30,714 nucleotides of DNA from contig JAYMTA010000351.1 of NCBI GenBank assembly GCA_036897625.1, positions 1-30,714 of the forward strand, written 5' to 3'. The translations under genes and the position numbers were made by a program. This DNA comes from Pelargonium cotyledonis (lineage: Eukaryota; Streptophyta; Magnoliopsida; Geraniales; Geraniaceae). Positions 1-10,008 of this stretch are shown here, piece by piece (the first letter of the stretch is position 1; each line of letters begins with the position of its first letter). A model generated the notes under the pieces. It was given only the letters and a program-made list of their open reading frames with translations. It was not told where the DNA came from and searched no databases.

Positions 1-227
1 GTACATACATAAATTTATTTGATAAAACTCATGTTAGCTTGATGTTTGTGAGATACTGGAATAGTAACCACTTAAGTATGTTTCTATTTGCCTATAAAAA
101 AAAAGTATGTCTCTATTATTTGCATATAATTAAGAAGTTCTATTATCTGTATATATATATATTTTTTTTGCTAAAAAAAAGAGCATAAGTTGAACTAACA
201 TTCTTCCCACTCATATTTTGTGTGCAG
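1..227 (+). other. intron of the left-edge gene
   Basis: AT-rich sequence ending in a pyrimidine-rich stretch and a TGTGCAG acceptor at 221-227, directly before the first recognisable exon. No coding signal was seen in it. Confidence 0.5.
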
Positions 228-929
228 GGAAGAGCACATTGATGAATCATCCTTTTCATATCAATTTCACGGAGATGGATGCATTCAGGTGAAAGTTAGT
301 TCTGTTTTCATTCTGTTTAATTATATATTCGAAATTTTTATGTTATTTGTTCATTGTTTAAAAACGATCCAGAGTTTAGCAATATTTGTTATGAACCAAA
401 AAGAAAATGACACATGATGAGTAGAAAAAGAAAATAACACATGTTCATTGTTTAAAAATGTTGATCCAGAGTTTAGTTATATTTCACTAAATTGTGCTCA
501 AATGTTGATCTTAAGATACACATTCTCCAAATTTTGCTGGCATTAGCCACTATTCATTGAGATGAAGTAATGAATTATACAAAAAGATGTCTTTCATGCT
601 ATTTAGGGTTTAGTACATCATGGATTCATGGTTTTATTTTTTGTGCAATTTCAAAGACAAGATTGCAGTTCTATGAACAACTCACATGCTTTATTGTGTT
701 TACTTTCAAACCTTGACAGGGCAAATGGAGAAATATCAATGTGACAATAAATGGGGAGAGGTCTAAGAGTGAGACTAGGCTTGCAGTAAAAAAGATTCAA
801 TCAAACCCGAGTTCTACTTATAAACACCAATTAGCACTTGGTACTATACCTCGAAGTGATGAAGAAGTGGTTGATGCAAAGCCTCTTGTAGTGTACAGTG
901 GAACAATGTCATCTACTGATCCAAAATAA
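228..929 (+). CDS. C-terminal two exons of an unrecognised protein (5' partial)
   Basis: The coding parts are 228-288 and 720-929, separated by a GT-AG intron at 289-719. The first exon follows a TGTGCAG acceptor and reads EEHIDESSFSYQFHGDGCIQ. It ends on a whole codon, and the second continues in phase with GKWRNINVTINGERSKSE and stops at TAA 927-929. The combined tail is hydrophilic and rich in Ser, Lys and Glu, with no membrane segment or motif I can name. The start and most of the protein lie left of the window. The intron contains a diverged direct repeat (349-383 and 443-481). I do not recognise the family and assign no function. Exon phase agreement is the main support that this is a real gene end. 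Confidence 0.55.
349..481. repeat. diverged direct repeat in intron
   Basis: A segment starting GTTCATTGTTTAAAAA and continuing into GATCCAGAGTTTAG occurs at about 349-383 and again at 443-481, 94 bases apart. AAAAAGAAAATRACACATG also recurs around it. It looks like an old local tandem duplication within the intron. Confidence 0.6.
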
Positions 930-1374
930 CCAATTGCTAGGTTTAATCACTTCTTCTGGTTCTATTGCGCATCATTTTTGTCATTAGCTGAGTTGATAAA
1001 TTTGTGGTTAAATAGTTCCCATAACGTAGGTTTAGTTTAACTATGGAGAAACTTTAAATTGATGCTTCATTTTACCAAAACAATTGAAATAATTTAGAAA
1101 TGTTTAACGGAGTTTTCAATGTTTTAAAAGGTAGAAAGTTGTGTTTGGGCACAAACTGATTAGATTCTCAGCCATTGTTTAAGGCATATATTTTGGAAAA
1201 GCATGACAAATTATTCCTCCAATCTTCACAAATAAATGACACAAGATTTTCAGGTTGAAGCTATCACAGATCATTCTCTGCTTCTCATGTGCCCATGTGT
1301 AATTGTATATAATTGGTTTGGTGGCCACCCCAAGCTTAGAGAGAAGCTTGTGTGATACTTATGTATTGTTTTTT
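930..1374 (+). other. 3' flank of left-edge gene, no gene seen
   Basis: AT-rich, probably the 3' UTR and downstream spacer of the unrecognised gene. AATAAATG-like signals occur near 1210-1220. No ORF of note. Confidence 0.4.
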
Positions 1375-1678
1375 TCTCTATGTAATAAGGTATCACAAAA
1401 AATATATTATCAATTTCTTTTTTTTTATCTATGTTTTTGATACAATTTGTTTTTTTTTATTTCTATTAAAATGACGCACTTTTAACAAGTGTTTGTTTTC
1501 ATTCTTTCATATATATTTTTTTATGTTTAATTGTCAAGTACAAATGAAAATAGAGATTTTTAACAGTAATATATTGTTTAAAAATACATGTATTGACATG
1601 TTTTTAACAAAATCAATTGATAACTACTAACATTATTGATAATCCATGTGATGCCCGTGCAGCGGGGTCTCCATCTAG
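1375..1678 (+). mobile_element. Helitron-like non-autonomous element
   Basis: The right end has the layout of a plant Helitron 3' terminus: a short hairpin CCCGTGCAGCGGG, then a spacer, then CATCTAG followed by T (CTAG at 1675-1678). A possible 5' terminus TCTCTATGTAATAAG starts at 1375, and plant Helitrons commonly start with TC, often TCTCTA. The interior is very AT-rich, as in small plant Helitrons. The base before the proposed 5' end is T rather than the usual A, so the left boundary is weak and the right boundary is better supported. No coding capacity. Confidence 0.45.
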
Positions 1679-1914
1679 TTAGTTTTAAGTTGAAAAAAAT
1701 ATATATTCTATCTCTACTCAGATTGTCTTGGTCACAACATGCAAGTCTGAAAACACTACAGAAACTTGTGTGCAATATATATTACAGCCAAAAAGTTCTA
1801 CAAAATTATGTGAAAAAGACAATATATGAACCAAAATGAAACAAGAAATCAATATCCACTCTTAATTATATATGCTAACTACTTGCTATAACATGTACTT
1901 ATGTTATTTAATCT
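1679..1914. other. short spacer, 3' flank of the MOL1-like gene
   Basis: AT-rich sequence between the Helitron-like end and the stop codon of the MOL1-like gene; it probably includes that gene's 3' UTR on the - strand. Confidence 0.4.
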
Positions 1915-4856
1915 TTACTGTCTCTGAGGTTTCAATCCTGATAGAAGCTTCAGCGCATCTTCCATGGAAGGTCTATCAGATGGTCTACTTGCAGCGCAAA
2001 GCAATGCTACTTCAACAACAAGTTTGATCTGATCTTGCATTGAACCAACATTTTCATCATAAATCTCCTTCATTAGAAGCTCCCTTGGCTTGCTCTGTGC
2101 ACTCTCACCTCCATTTCTTTGTTTTCCATTGGTCAAGATTTGAAGAAGAAGCTCCCCAAAGTTGTATATGTCCATACACAGCTCCTCTTTCATGGCACTG
2201 TTGTGTTGATCTGTAAAAAACATACAACAAAACTGTCAAGAACTCAAGATTGATAAGCCAAAGAAGATAAGTACTTTTGATTTGGCTTACCTGTTTCTGT
2301 TCTGAAATTTGTGACTGGGAGTGAACCTTTGCTTAGTTGTAGCAGATATTTGAACCCGAATTCGGTCAAATGAGGTTCCATGTTTTCGTCGAAAACTATG
2401 TTGCTTGATTGCAAATCTCCATGAGGAATTGGAGGATAACAATCATGGTGAAGGAAGCATAGTCCTCTTGCAATGCCAATGACAGTCTTGTATTTGGCCG
2501 ACCAATCTCTTTGCATAGATATGGTCTTGTCATCAAGATTTCCATTTGGCAAGTAATCATATAGCAGATAAGCCAGTTCCTTGTTGTAGCAGAATCCAAG
2601 CACTCTGATCAAATTCTTGTGCCTCGCATTGCCAATTCGGATAACGAACTCTGACATAACCTTCATTCTTTTCGGTTCCCAATCAATCCTCTTCACCAAA
2701 ACTGTCATTCCCGCGGGCAAAACCACTTTGCATACTGAGGCTGATTGGGATGGAACTGATGCAATTGTTTCTGCTGAATCAAAGCTTCTCAAGACCTCGT
2801 TTGCTGTGAATCTTGGGAGTCCGGTGAACGGGATCATCTTCCATCGGCCTTTGCTTCCCCTTTGGAGATAAAGCACTCCCAAAACGAGTAGCACGAAGAA
2901 CACAACTGCAACTGCACTTAGTAGCAAAGACCAAGTAAGCTTTCCCACAGAACCAGGACATGGTCTCAAAGGAGCTCCACATAGCTTCGGGTTTCCAGCA
3001 AATGCACTACTACCCATTAGCCCGAACACCTTCCCGGAGGGAATGGAACCGGAGATATCATTGAAAGATAAGTTTAGAAGTTGTAAACTCGGAGAATGAC
3101 TAAACTTTGTTGGTATAGAGCCAATGAGTTGGTTATGTGAAAGATCTAGGACTTGTAAATTAGGAAGGCTTGCAAGAACCTCAGGCACATGGCCTTGTAG
3201 GTTATTGTTAGCCAAATCCAACCTTTCAAGAACCTGACAATTCAAGATACTTTCTGGTACAGTTCCTGAAATATCATTCATGTTAAGTTCAAGGACAGAA
3301 ACTGATTTACAGTACTGAAATGCAGGAATGTTGCCTGAGATACTGCAAGAAGAAGCTGAGAAGTTTTGAAGATGTGGCAATGACCATGCTTGTTCTGGGA
3401 CCAATCCTCCTAGTCCTGGATTGTTAGAGACATTGAAGAACTGAAGCTTGGCAGCTTTCGATATATTCGAGGGAATTCCACCTGTGAAGTTGTTCCTAGA
3501 CAGATCGACATAGTCGATATCAGGGAGAAGGTGGAATTTCAAGGGGATCTCACCCGAAAATGAGTTGTCCTCAACTCGGAGACGAACAAGAGACAAACAA
3601 TTGGATAGAGCGGGAGCTAAACTGCCGGTAAAATCATTCGAAAACAGAATCAACTTGAGAAGCACACCTCCTGAACATATATTTGGAGGGATGCTACCAC
3701 TGAAACTGTTTGTGGAAACATCCACATATGTGAGTTTTGAGTTCTCTCCCAAGCTTTGTGGAAGTGGCCCATGAAAGTAATTGTTCCATAACAGGAGATT
3801 CTCAAGCGATGGAAGCTGTGCAATGCCTTCTGGAACAGTGCCACTCATGTCATTATACATGAAACTGAGCAGCCTAAGATTCTTCAACTCTGTGAAGCTC
3901 TCAGGGATAGGCCCAGAGATTTGGTTATCAGAAAGATCCAAGCTTTTCAGAGGTGTGATTCTGCTGAATTCCCATGGTATGGTTCCAGAGAGCTGGTTTG
4001 TGAAGAGAAAAAGAGACTCTAGCTTGGTGAGAATGCTAAGCTGCTTTGGTATAGAGCCAGAGAGGTTAGCACCAGCAATATCAAGATACTGAAGCTCACT
4101 CATGTTGCCTAGCTGCCATGGGATGGTTCCTTGGTAAGAGTTGTAGCCAATCTCCATGTGTGTCACTGTCTGAAGCTTCCCAAGCTCAGGTGGTATGTTG
4201 CCACTGATGCTATTCCCTGCCAAGTGAAGGAACTCAAGGCTCTTGAAATTGCCAAATTCTGATGGGATTGGACCCATGAAGTAGCTCCCAGCTAAATTCA
4301 GGATCTTGAGGTGTTCCAGCTGGGAAATTTCAGCTGGCAATGGCCCTGAAAAGCTATTGCTCAATGCATCAAGAACAACCAGACCTTGCAGCCTGGAGAT
4401 CCCTCCTGGGAAGTGGCCTGAAAAGTTGTTTCTGCTGATATCTAGGCTTGTCAGGCTGGTGAGGTTGAGAATTTGGAGAGGAAGCTTCCCTGAGAAGGAG
4501 TTTTGGCTGAGGTTGAGATCAGAGAGTTGAGTCAAGACACTGAATTGGTTCCCAGAAAGTTCACCTCCAAGATTCTTCCCAGACAGGTTCAGGCCAAGAA
4601 CAGAAGTGGAGTTGCTGTTGCACACAACACCAGACCAAGAACATGCATGGATTTCACCAGATGGGACAGCTCCAGAAGGCACAAACCAGTCACTCAAGCT
4701 GTTGTCATCATCAAGAAGCTCAGACTTTAAGCTCAGGAGAGCCTCTGATGAAACATCAGCAGCTGAAACTGGTGAAATCACCATCCATGCAAGAAGAAGA
4801 TTCAAGAAGAGGATTTGGAAAAACTCCATTAATGGCACAAAAGAGAGAGAGGCCAA
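1915..4856 (-). CDS. MOL1: LRR receptor-like (pseudo)kinase, MOL1 type
   Basis: Two exons, 4856-2291 and 2210-1915, are joined across a 79-bp GT-AG intron (phase 1, split Asp codon), giving 953 residues. In order: a signal peptide (about 1-32, ending VSPVSA-like), an N-terminal LRR cap with CSWSGVVC, an uninterrupted run of about 20 plant-type LRRs (GxIPxxLGxL), a membrane segment at about 642-664, and a cytoplasmic kinase-like domain ending RPSDRPSMEDAL. The VLVK lysine (K722) remains, but there is no glycine-rich loop, HRD is HGD (812-814) and DFG is EFG (832-834). Phosphotransfer is therefore doubtful. By overall sequence it resembles Arabidopsis MOL1 (At5g51350), an LRR-XI relative of PXY/TDR that affects cambium-driven lateral growth. 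A second Met at residue 10 is an alternative start that keeps the signal peptide. No ligand can be inferred. Confidence 0.9.
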
Positions 4857-5559
4857 ATTGTGAACACCCCAACTGTATTGGTTTATCTCAATAAGCTATG
4901 CATGGGAACTAGAGAAAAAGATGCAGAAAATGAGGGAAATGACATGTGCTGAGAAGCTGATACTCTTTTTTTCCAATTTTTTTGTTTTTGTCTCTTGGGA
5001 TGTCCAATGAAGACCCAAGATTTATGGCTCAAGATCATACAAGATGTTCTAAAATTCAAGATCTTTTGTTTTCCATTTGGGAGCAGTTGAAGCTTGAATT
5101 GATAAAGAAGAGTATGAGACTATTATTGGGACCCTAAGGTGTTAGTTTATTTTGAATGGTGTTTGCCACTAAGGAATGGAATATAGCTTTTAACACTATC
5201 TTTTTTCATTCTTTTCAATGGAGAGAATCCAATACTGTCTAATTTCAAATAGTAAGTAAATTAACACTGTAGGACACAATTGTGACGAAGGTTTGTTGTT
5301 ATGGGTCACATAACGCTTCGGTTCACCAACAAAGTTAAAACAAGAATAAAATGAGCTATTCGTCATCTTTCCACCTCCAATGAACTTGCACGTGAAGGAG
5401 CATGTCAGAATATAATATTTAAAATATAAATGAGAACTTAGTTTTAACTATTAATTGGTTTGCGAACATTGAGAATTTAGTTTTAATTATTAGTTGACCT
5501 AAAATAACTAGTAGAACATGTGTTTGATTTCACTTGGTTCTTCGATGATACGTGCACTA
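4857..5559. other. 5' flank and intergenic spacer
   Basis: The first few hundred bases are probably the 5' UTR and promoter of the - strand MOL1-like gene. The rest is AT-rich with no ORF or clear repeat. Confidence 0.4.
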
Positions 5560-5860
5560 TATATTTGATATATATTTATAGTGTTTTATCACTTCATTAA
5601 TCTTATATATGTCACAAGTTTACGTATTTTAGCGTACGTATTTTCTTTCTTTTTTAGACTTTATGTGTTTTCTAGTATTTTAGTGTTTTGTAGGCCTTTT
5701 ACATGTCTTTTATGGACTTTAGAATGATCGGATTGAGCCTTAAAAGAGTTTCAAGCACTGAAGTACGCGTCCAGTAGCAACACAGGTCGTGTTGTCCTCA
5801 ATTTATTCTCTCCCTATGGGGGTCGTGTTCTGTGATATGAGATTTCCTATTTTGAGTTTA
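5560..5860. mobile_element. possible degraded LTR-type relic
   Basis: The sequence from the TTTAGTGTTTTGTAGGCC region through GAGTTTCAAGCACTGAAG to GTCGTGTTGTCCTCAATT, followed by a T-rich run, resembles degenerate plant gypsy-type LTR sequence in composition and phrasing. No paired LTR, primer-binding site or target duplication was found. The call rests on general resemblance only. Confidence 0.25.
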
Positions 5861-6195
5861 GTTCTTTTTTTTTTTTTTTGTATTTAAAGCTTGTAAAAAC
5901 ACTAGTTTTTTATTGTATAATATTCGATTCTAGTTGATAGCTAAGTGATAGAGACAAACTTTGAGAGGTTCAAAGAAGATTATTACTCCTAATCTTGTAA
6001 AACCGTATGAAGTTCGAATCTTGATATTTATACATTTATGATTAAAAAAAACTATTAGTTGATCTGATTCTCTAACACCGCGATCTACCGTTACTTTCAC
6101 ATTAGATGCACAAGGCAAGCAAGGTCATAGCACCAAGTTTGTAAAAACTAGATGGGTGAGGAGTGGTGAAAACTTTTTAACATGAGCTGATGTTT

Positions 6196-6810
6196 TGTTA
6201 GGATCGAAACGATCCGATGGACAAATATTTAGAGATAGGATATAAAAAGAAAGCGAAATTAGACACCGGATTTACGTGGAAAACCCCTAAAATAATAAGG
6301 GTAAAAACCACGGGCAAAACAGAAGAATTTCCACTATATATTTGGATATACAACAATCTCTCTAATTATACAATGAGAGAACAATTGGACATCTCTCTCT
6401 TGATATTAGGAGATACACTCTCTCAAATATATAATATACGGGAGATGAAACACATGAAACTTTGGATGTTTGGGATGATTCTTTGATGTATTTAGGATGA
6501 GAATTACCAATGCCCACAACTCCTTTTTATAGAGAAAATTTAGACATTGTTCCAATAGTGGCCGCATCTTTTTGTTGACAAATAATCAAAGATAGGTGTT
6601 GGGTCGGTGCAGTCATTCCGTTGACAAAGGAATAAGGTGGGGCTGATCATTAAAGTGAATTTAATTGTAGAATTGCACCAAGTAACCTCAAAACAGATTT
6701 AATGATTATTATATCGACAAAATGTGTCATTTTCTTTTTCTTTTCTAAAGAAACATTAGCTGCCTCGGATTGACCAACTTGCGACACAAGGTGTCTGTTT
6801 CTTGATACCC
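6196..6810. mobile_element. possible LTR-like transposon fragment upstream of DEG9
   Basis: It starts with TGTTAGGATCGAAACGATCC, contains GGATTTACGTGGAAAACCCC (a phrase type common in plant copia LTRs) and later CTTTTTATAGAG. The segment runs up to the TATA box of the DEG9-like gene. An 89-codon reading frame at 6217-6486 has no recognisable protein motif and looks fortuitous. No matching second LTR or clear target duplication is visible, so both boundaries are approximate. Confidence 0.35.
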
Positions 6811-6820
6811 CTATAAAAAC
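6811..6820 (+). promoter_or_regulatory. probable TATA box of the DEG9-like gene
   Basis: CTATAAAAAC at 6811-6820. With the usual plant spacing of about 30 bases, transcription would start near 6840-6850. That is downstream of the ATG at 6833 and about 105 bases before the ATG chosen for the protease, which supports the short start. Confidence 0.55.
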
Positions 6821-6951
6821 AGAACATTTAGAATGATTGCTTCATCATCTTCTTCTTCTTCTTCAACATTTGGACTATTTCACAGTCGAAATTGTAGATT
6901 TTGTGCAGAACCCACGAAACCCTTTTGGCCTCCAATTCATTTCCACCAAAA

Positions 6952-9164
6952 ATGGGCTCAGACCAACGCAAACCCAAGAATCTCGCCGCCGCCAGTGCCC
7001 TGGCCATGGACGCGGTGGTGAGGGTCTTTTGTGTGCACACAAAACCCAATTTCTCGTTGCCGTGGCAGAGGAAGAGACAGTTCAGCTCGAACAGCAGTGG
7101 GTTTGTGATCAGCGGAAGGATAGTGCTGACCAATGCACATTCTGTGGAGCATTACACACAAGTCAAGCTCAAGAAACGCGGCTCTGATACCAAGTTCCTT
7201 GCTAGGGTACTAGCAATTGGGACTGAATGTGACATAGGTATTTGATTCATAAACCCTAGTTCACTTCAATTTTTGCTTCTAAAATTGTTTGATCTTGAAT
7301 TAATTAATGTTTATATTCTCAAGATAGTAACTTTTTGTGTATTGTAGCTATGCTTACTGTTGATGATGATGAGTTTTGGGAGGGGATTTCTCCGGTTGAA
7401 TTCGGGGATTTGCCGGCTCTTCAGGATGCTGTGACTGTTGTGGGTTATCCAATTGGGGGTGACACGATTTCAGTGACGAGTGGTGTTGTGTCGCGGATAG
7501 AGATCATTTCTTATGCTCATGTGTCTTCTGATCTTCTTGGTTTGCAGGTATTGGATTGCTTATACTAATTAGGTGCTGATTGGTGTGTTTCTAAGTTTGC
7601 TGATACAACTTTTCTTGTTTTGTTTTGATCTTTTGCAGATAGATGCTGCTATAAACCCTGGAAATTCCGGCGGGCCTGCTTTTAACAATGAAGGCAACTG
7701 TGTAGGTATTGCTTTTCAGTCCCTTGATGATGCTGATAATATAGGTTATGTGATCCCGACCCCAGTTATCGATCACTTCATTCAAGATTACGAGAAGAAT
7801 GGAGAATATACAGGTGTTATGTTTCTCCATGAAGTTGTTACTAGTTAGGCTGTGTACATTGAGATGATGCCATATCTTTCCATGTTTATGTGTTGATCAT
7901 CAAACTATGTTACCAGGATTCCCAGTTCTTGGGATTGAGTGGCAGAAAATGGAGAATTCTGATTTGCGTTTGTCGATGGGAATGAAGCCTGATCAAAAGG
8001 GTGTTCGGGTTAAAAGAATAAATCCAACTGCTCCGGAATCAAAGGTTTTGGAGGCATCAGATATCATTTTCAACTTTGATGGGGTTGATATTGCCAATGA
8101 CGGGACTGGTGAGTGTATTGATTCATTTTCTATACTTGGATTACGAGAGTTTCATTTGTTCTTTTACATGAACTTCACTTCTTTTGTTGGTGATACTGCA
8201 GTTCCCTTTCGGCATGGAGAACGCATAGGATTTAGTTACCTTGTTTCTCAGAAATATACCGGAGATAGTGCAGCTATTAAAGTTCTACGCAATTCCAAGA
8301 TCCTTGATTTCAACATCAAACTTGTATCTCTCACAAGGCTTATACCAGCACATATGGAAGGCAGACTTCCCTTGTACTACATTATTGCAGGATTCGTGTT
8401 TACGACTGTATCTATCCCATATCTTCGCTCTGAGGTGCGTACTTTAACTTTTTTGTGTAGTCATGTCTGTGTACTGAAACAATATAACAATGCAATTACA
8501 TAAGTTGATGTATTATCTATAGTTTCCTAAAGTTTTCCAAGTTATGTTTGGTACACAATTTTGCAAATCCACTGCTAAATGTTGAATTACCGAGTTGATG
8601 AAATGGTGCCATGATTGATTGATTTTGCATAATGTCCAGTATGATAGTAAAGACGACGCGCCGGTCAAGCTCTTGGACAAACTGTACCACCATTTGCCAC
8701 AATCACTGGGAGAGCAGGTTGTTGTGGTTTCTCAGGTACTGTCTCTTTGTTTCACACACAGTTCTGATATCATGGAGTCTGTTTTTTTACAATTTTCTAA
8801 CCTTTTGTTGCAACTATGTTTAGGTTCTTGTGGCTGACATCAATATTGGGTATGAAGATATTGTCAACACTCAGGTTCTTGCTTTCAATGGCAAGCCAGT
8901 GAAGAATCTGAAGAGCTTGGTGAGCATGGTAGAGAGTTGTGACGACGAGTTCTTGAAATTCGAACTAGAATTCCAACAGGTCCTCCTTGATTCCCCTTCT
9001 TTTTTCTGTACTGTGTGTATGCGCTGCGTCGGCCTCCTTTCATTTGTTTGTGTTGTGTCGTGCAGATAGCGGTTCTGCAGACTAAGGCGGCCAGAGAAGC
9101 TACTCGAGATATTCTCGCTACGAACTGCATACCATCCGCTATGTCCGACGATCTCAAAACATGA
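6952..9164 (+). CDS. DEG9: DEG9-type HtrA serine protease, short N-terminal form
   Basis: Eight exons, 6952-7237, 7348-7547, 7639-7813, 7917-8108, 8202-8434, 8640-8735, 8824-8979 and 9066-9164, all GT-AG with matching phases, give 478 residues. A trypsin-like domain carries His63 (TNAHS), Asp94 (TECDIA) and Ser172 (GNSGGPA), so the triad is complete. PDZ-like segments follow (from about 220, and again near [19 protein letters not shown]), and the protein ends in [12 protein letters not shown] as in Arabidopsis DEG9. DEG9 is an ATP-independent protease reported in the nucleus/nucleolus. Family members run to about 590 residues with a basic Lys-rich N-terminus. Here the protein starts only 20 residues before the protease domain, so the nuclear-targeting region appears absent. 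The ATG at 6952 has a strong context (A at -3, G at +4) and no in-frame upstream ATG was seen. It could be a 5'-truncated paralogue of a full-length copy elsewhere. Confidence 0.88.
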
Positions 9165-9332
9165 AGTTGGATTGAAATGTAGGCTGCTTGTGTGTGTTTT
9201 GTATACTTGTGTAGAATGTAGATGTTGATGCTCCTTGTTATGTTTTTCCTTGATTGTAACAATACATTATAGAGAAATGAAACAAAGAAAGAGTTTTTCA
9301 AATAATATTTGTAGATTAACCACGATAAATAG
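9165..9332 (+). other. 3' UTR region of DEG9-like gene
   Basis: It follows the TGA stop. GTAACAATACATTATAGAG at about 9257-9275 is a plausible AT-rich polyadenylation region. Confidence 0.4.
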
Positions 9333-9334
9333 TA

Positions 9335-9597
9335 CTCCCTCCGTCCTAAAATTAGTGTCTTGTTTGTTTAAATTTTTTGTCCCAAAATGAGTATCTTGTT
9401 TTTATTTTTATGTTATTATATTATTATTCTTCTCATATTGCGTTTATCACTTATGCACATGGACAAATCTGTACATGGGTGCACATGGGGTGTAGATAGA
9501 AGAAGTGAGGGTTATATTGGAAACACACTAAATTATTTTATAATTCTTAATTTTTTCAAAAAATAGAAACAAGACACTAATTTTGAAACGGAGAGAG
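9335..9597. mobile_element. Stowaway-like MITE
   Basis: The left end CTCCCTCCGTCCTAAAATTA and the reverse complement of the right end, CTCTCTCCGTTTCAAAATTA, match over about 30 bases with few differences and both continue into GTGTCTTGTTT. TA dinucleotides flank both ends (9333-9334 and 9598-9599), as expected for Tc1/mariner-type target duplication. It is 263 bp with no coding capacity. Confidence 0.85.
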
Positions 9598-9599
9598 TA

Positions 9600-9889
9600 A
9601 TTATTGTCTGATCAAAGACATTCAACTCTCAGGCAAAAGTCGAGTTAACAAAAAATTGATACATCTTTTTTACTAAACTAATTATTTTATTTTTGATAGT
9701 TCGTATACTTATTTGTACAGAATTTAACTATACGAATCTGCTTGTACATTCTGTGAAAATTCATGTTAGAATTTTGGATCAAAACAATGTCTCAAAATTT
9801 TATAAATTGTACATTGATATGTGTTTGTGAATTTAGCCAGGCCTTTTTTTTCTCTCTTTGTTTATATTGGCCCATTTTCTCTTCTGCGA
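9600..9889 (+). promoter_or_regulatory. probable promoter region of the E2 gene
   Basis: AT-rich sequence between the MITE and the CT-rich leader of the E2 gene. No sharp TATA box can be singled out. Confidence 0.3.
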
Positions 9890-10008
9890 TTTCTTCTCGT
9901 CTCTTTTCTCGATTAAATTTTCTGTTTGGTTCTCGCGATTCTCCTATTAAAGAAGAAGAAACCGCATTGCCTCTTACATTACATCCGCCCCTCAGTTTCC
10001 TCTCACTT
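9890..10008 (+). other. probable 5' UTR exon of the ubiquitin E2 gene
   Basis: A CT-rich leader (TCTTCTGCGATTTCTTCTCG type sequence) ends in CTCACTT followed by GTAAGA at 10009. That is a good donor, in a place where plant UBC genes often carry a leader intron. The transcription start is not visible, so the left edge is approximate. Confidence 0.5.

Noticed and set aside
3781-4092. 103-codon + strand frame within the MOL1-like gene
   Set aside because: Antisense shadow of the LRR repeats, without independent evidence.
6217-6486. 89-codon + strand frame as a gene
   Set aside because: No recognisable motif; it lies in LTR-like sequence with simple AT-rich composition.
6833-7021. Serine-rich frame starting MIASSSSSSSST that looks like a transit peptide before DEG9
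   Set aside because: It is out of frame with the protease, no intron of workable size joins them, and the TATA box position puts transcription start after its ATG. A frameshifted former transit peptide cannot be excluded.
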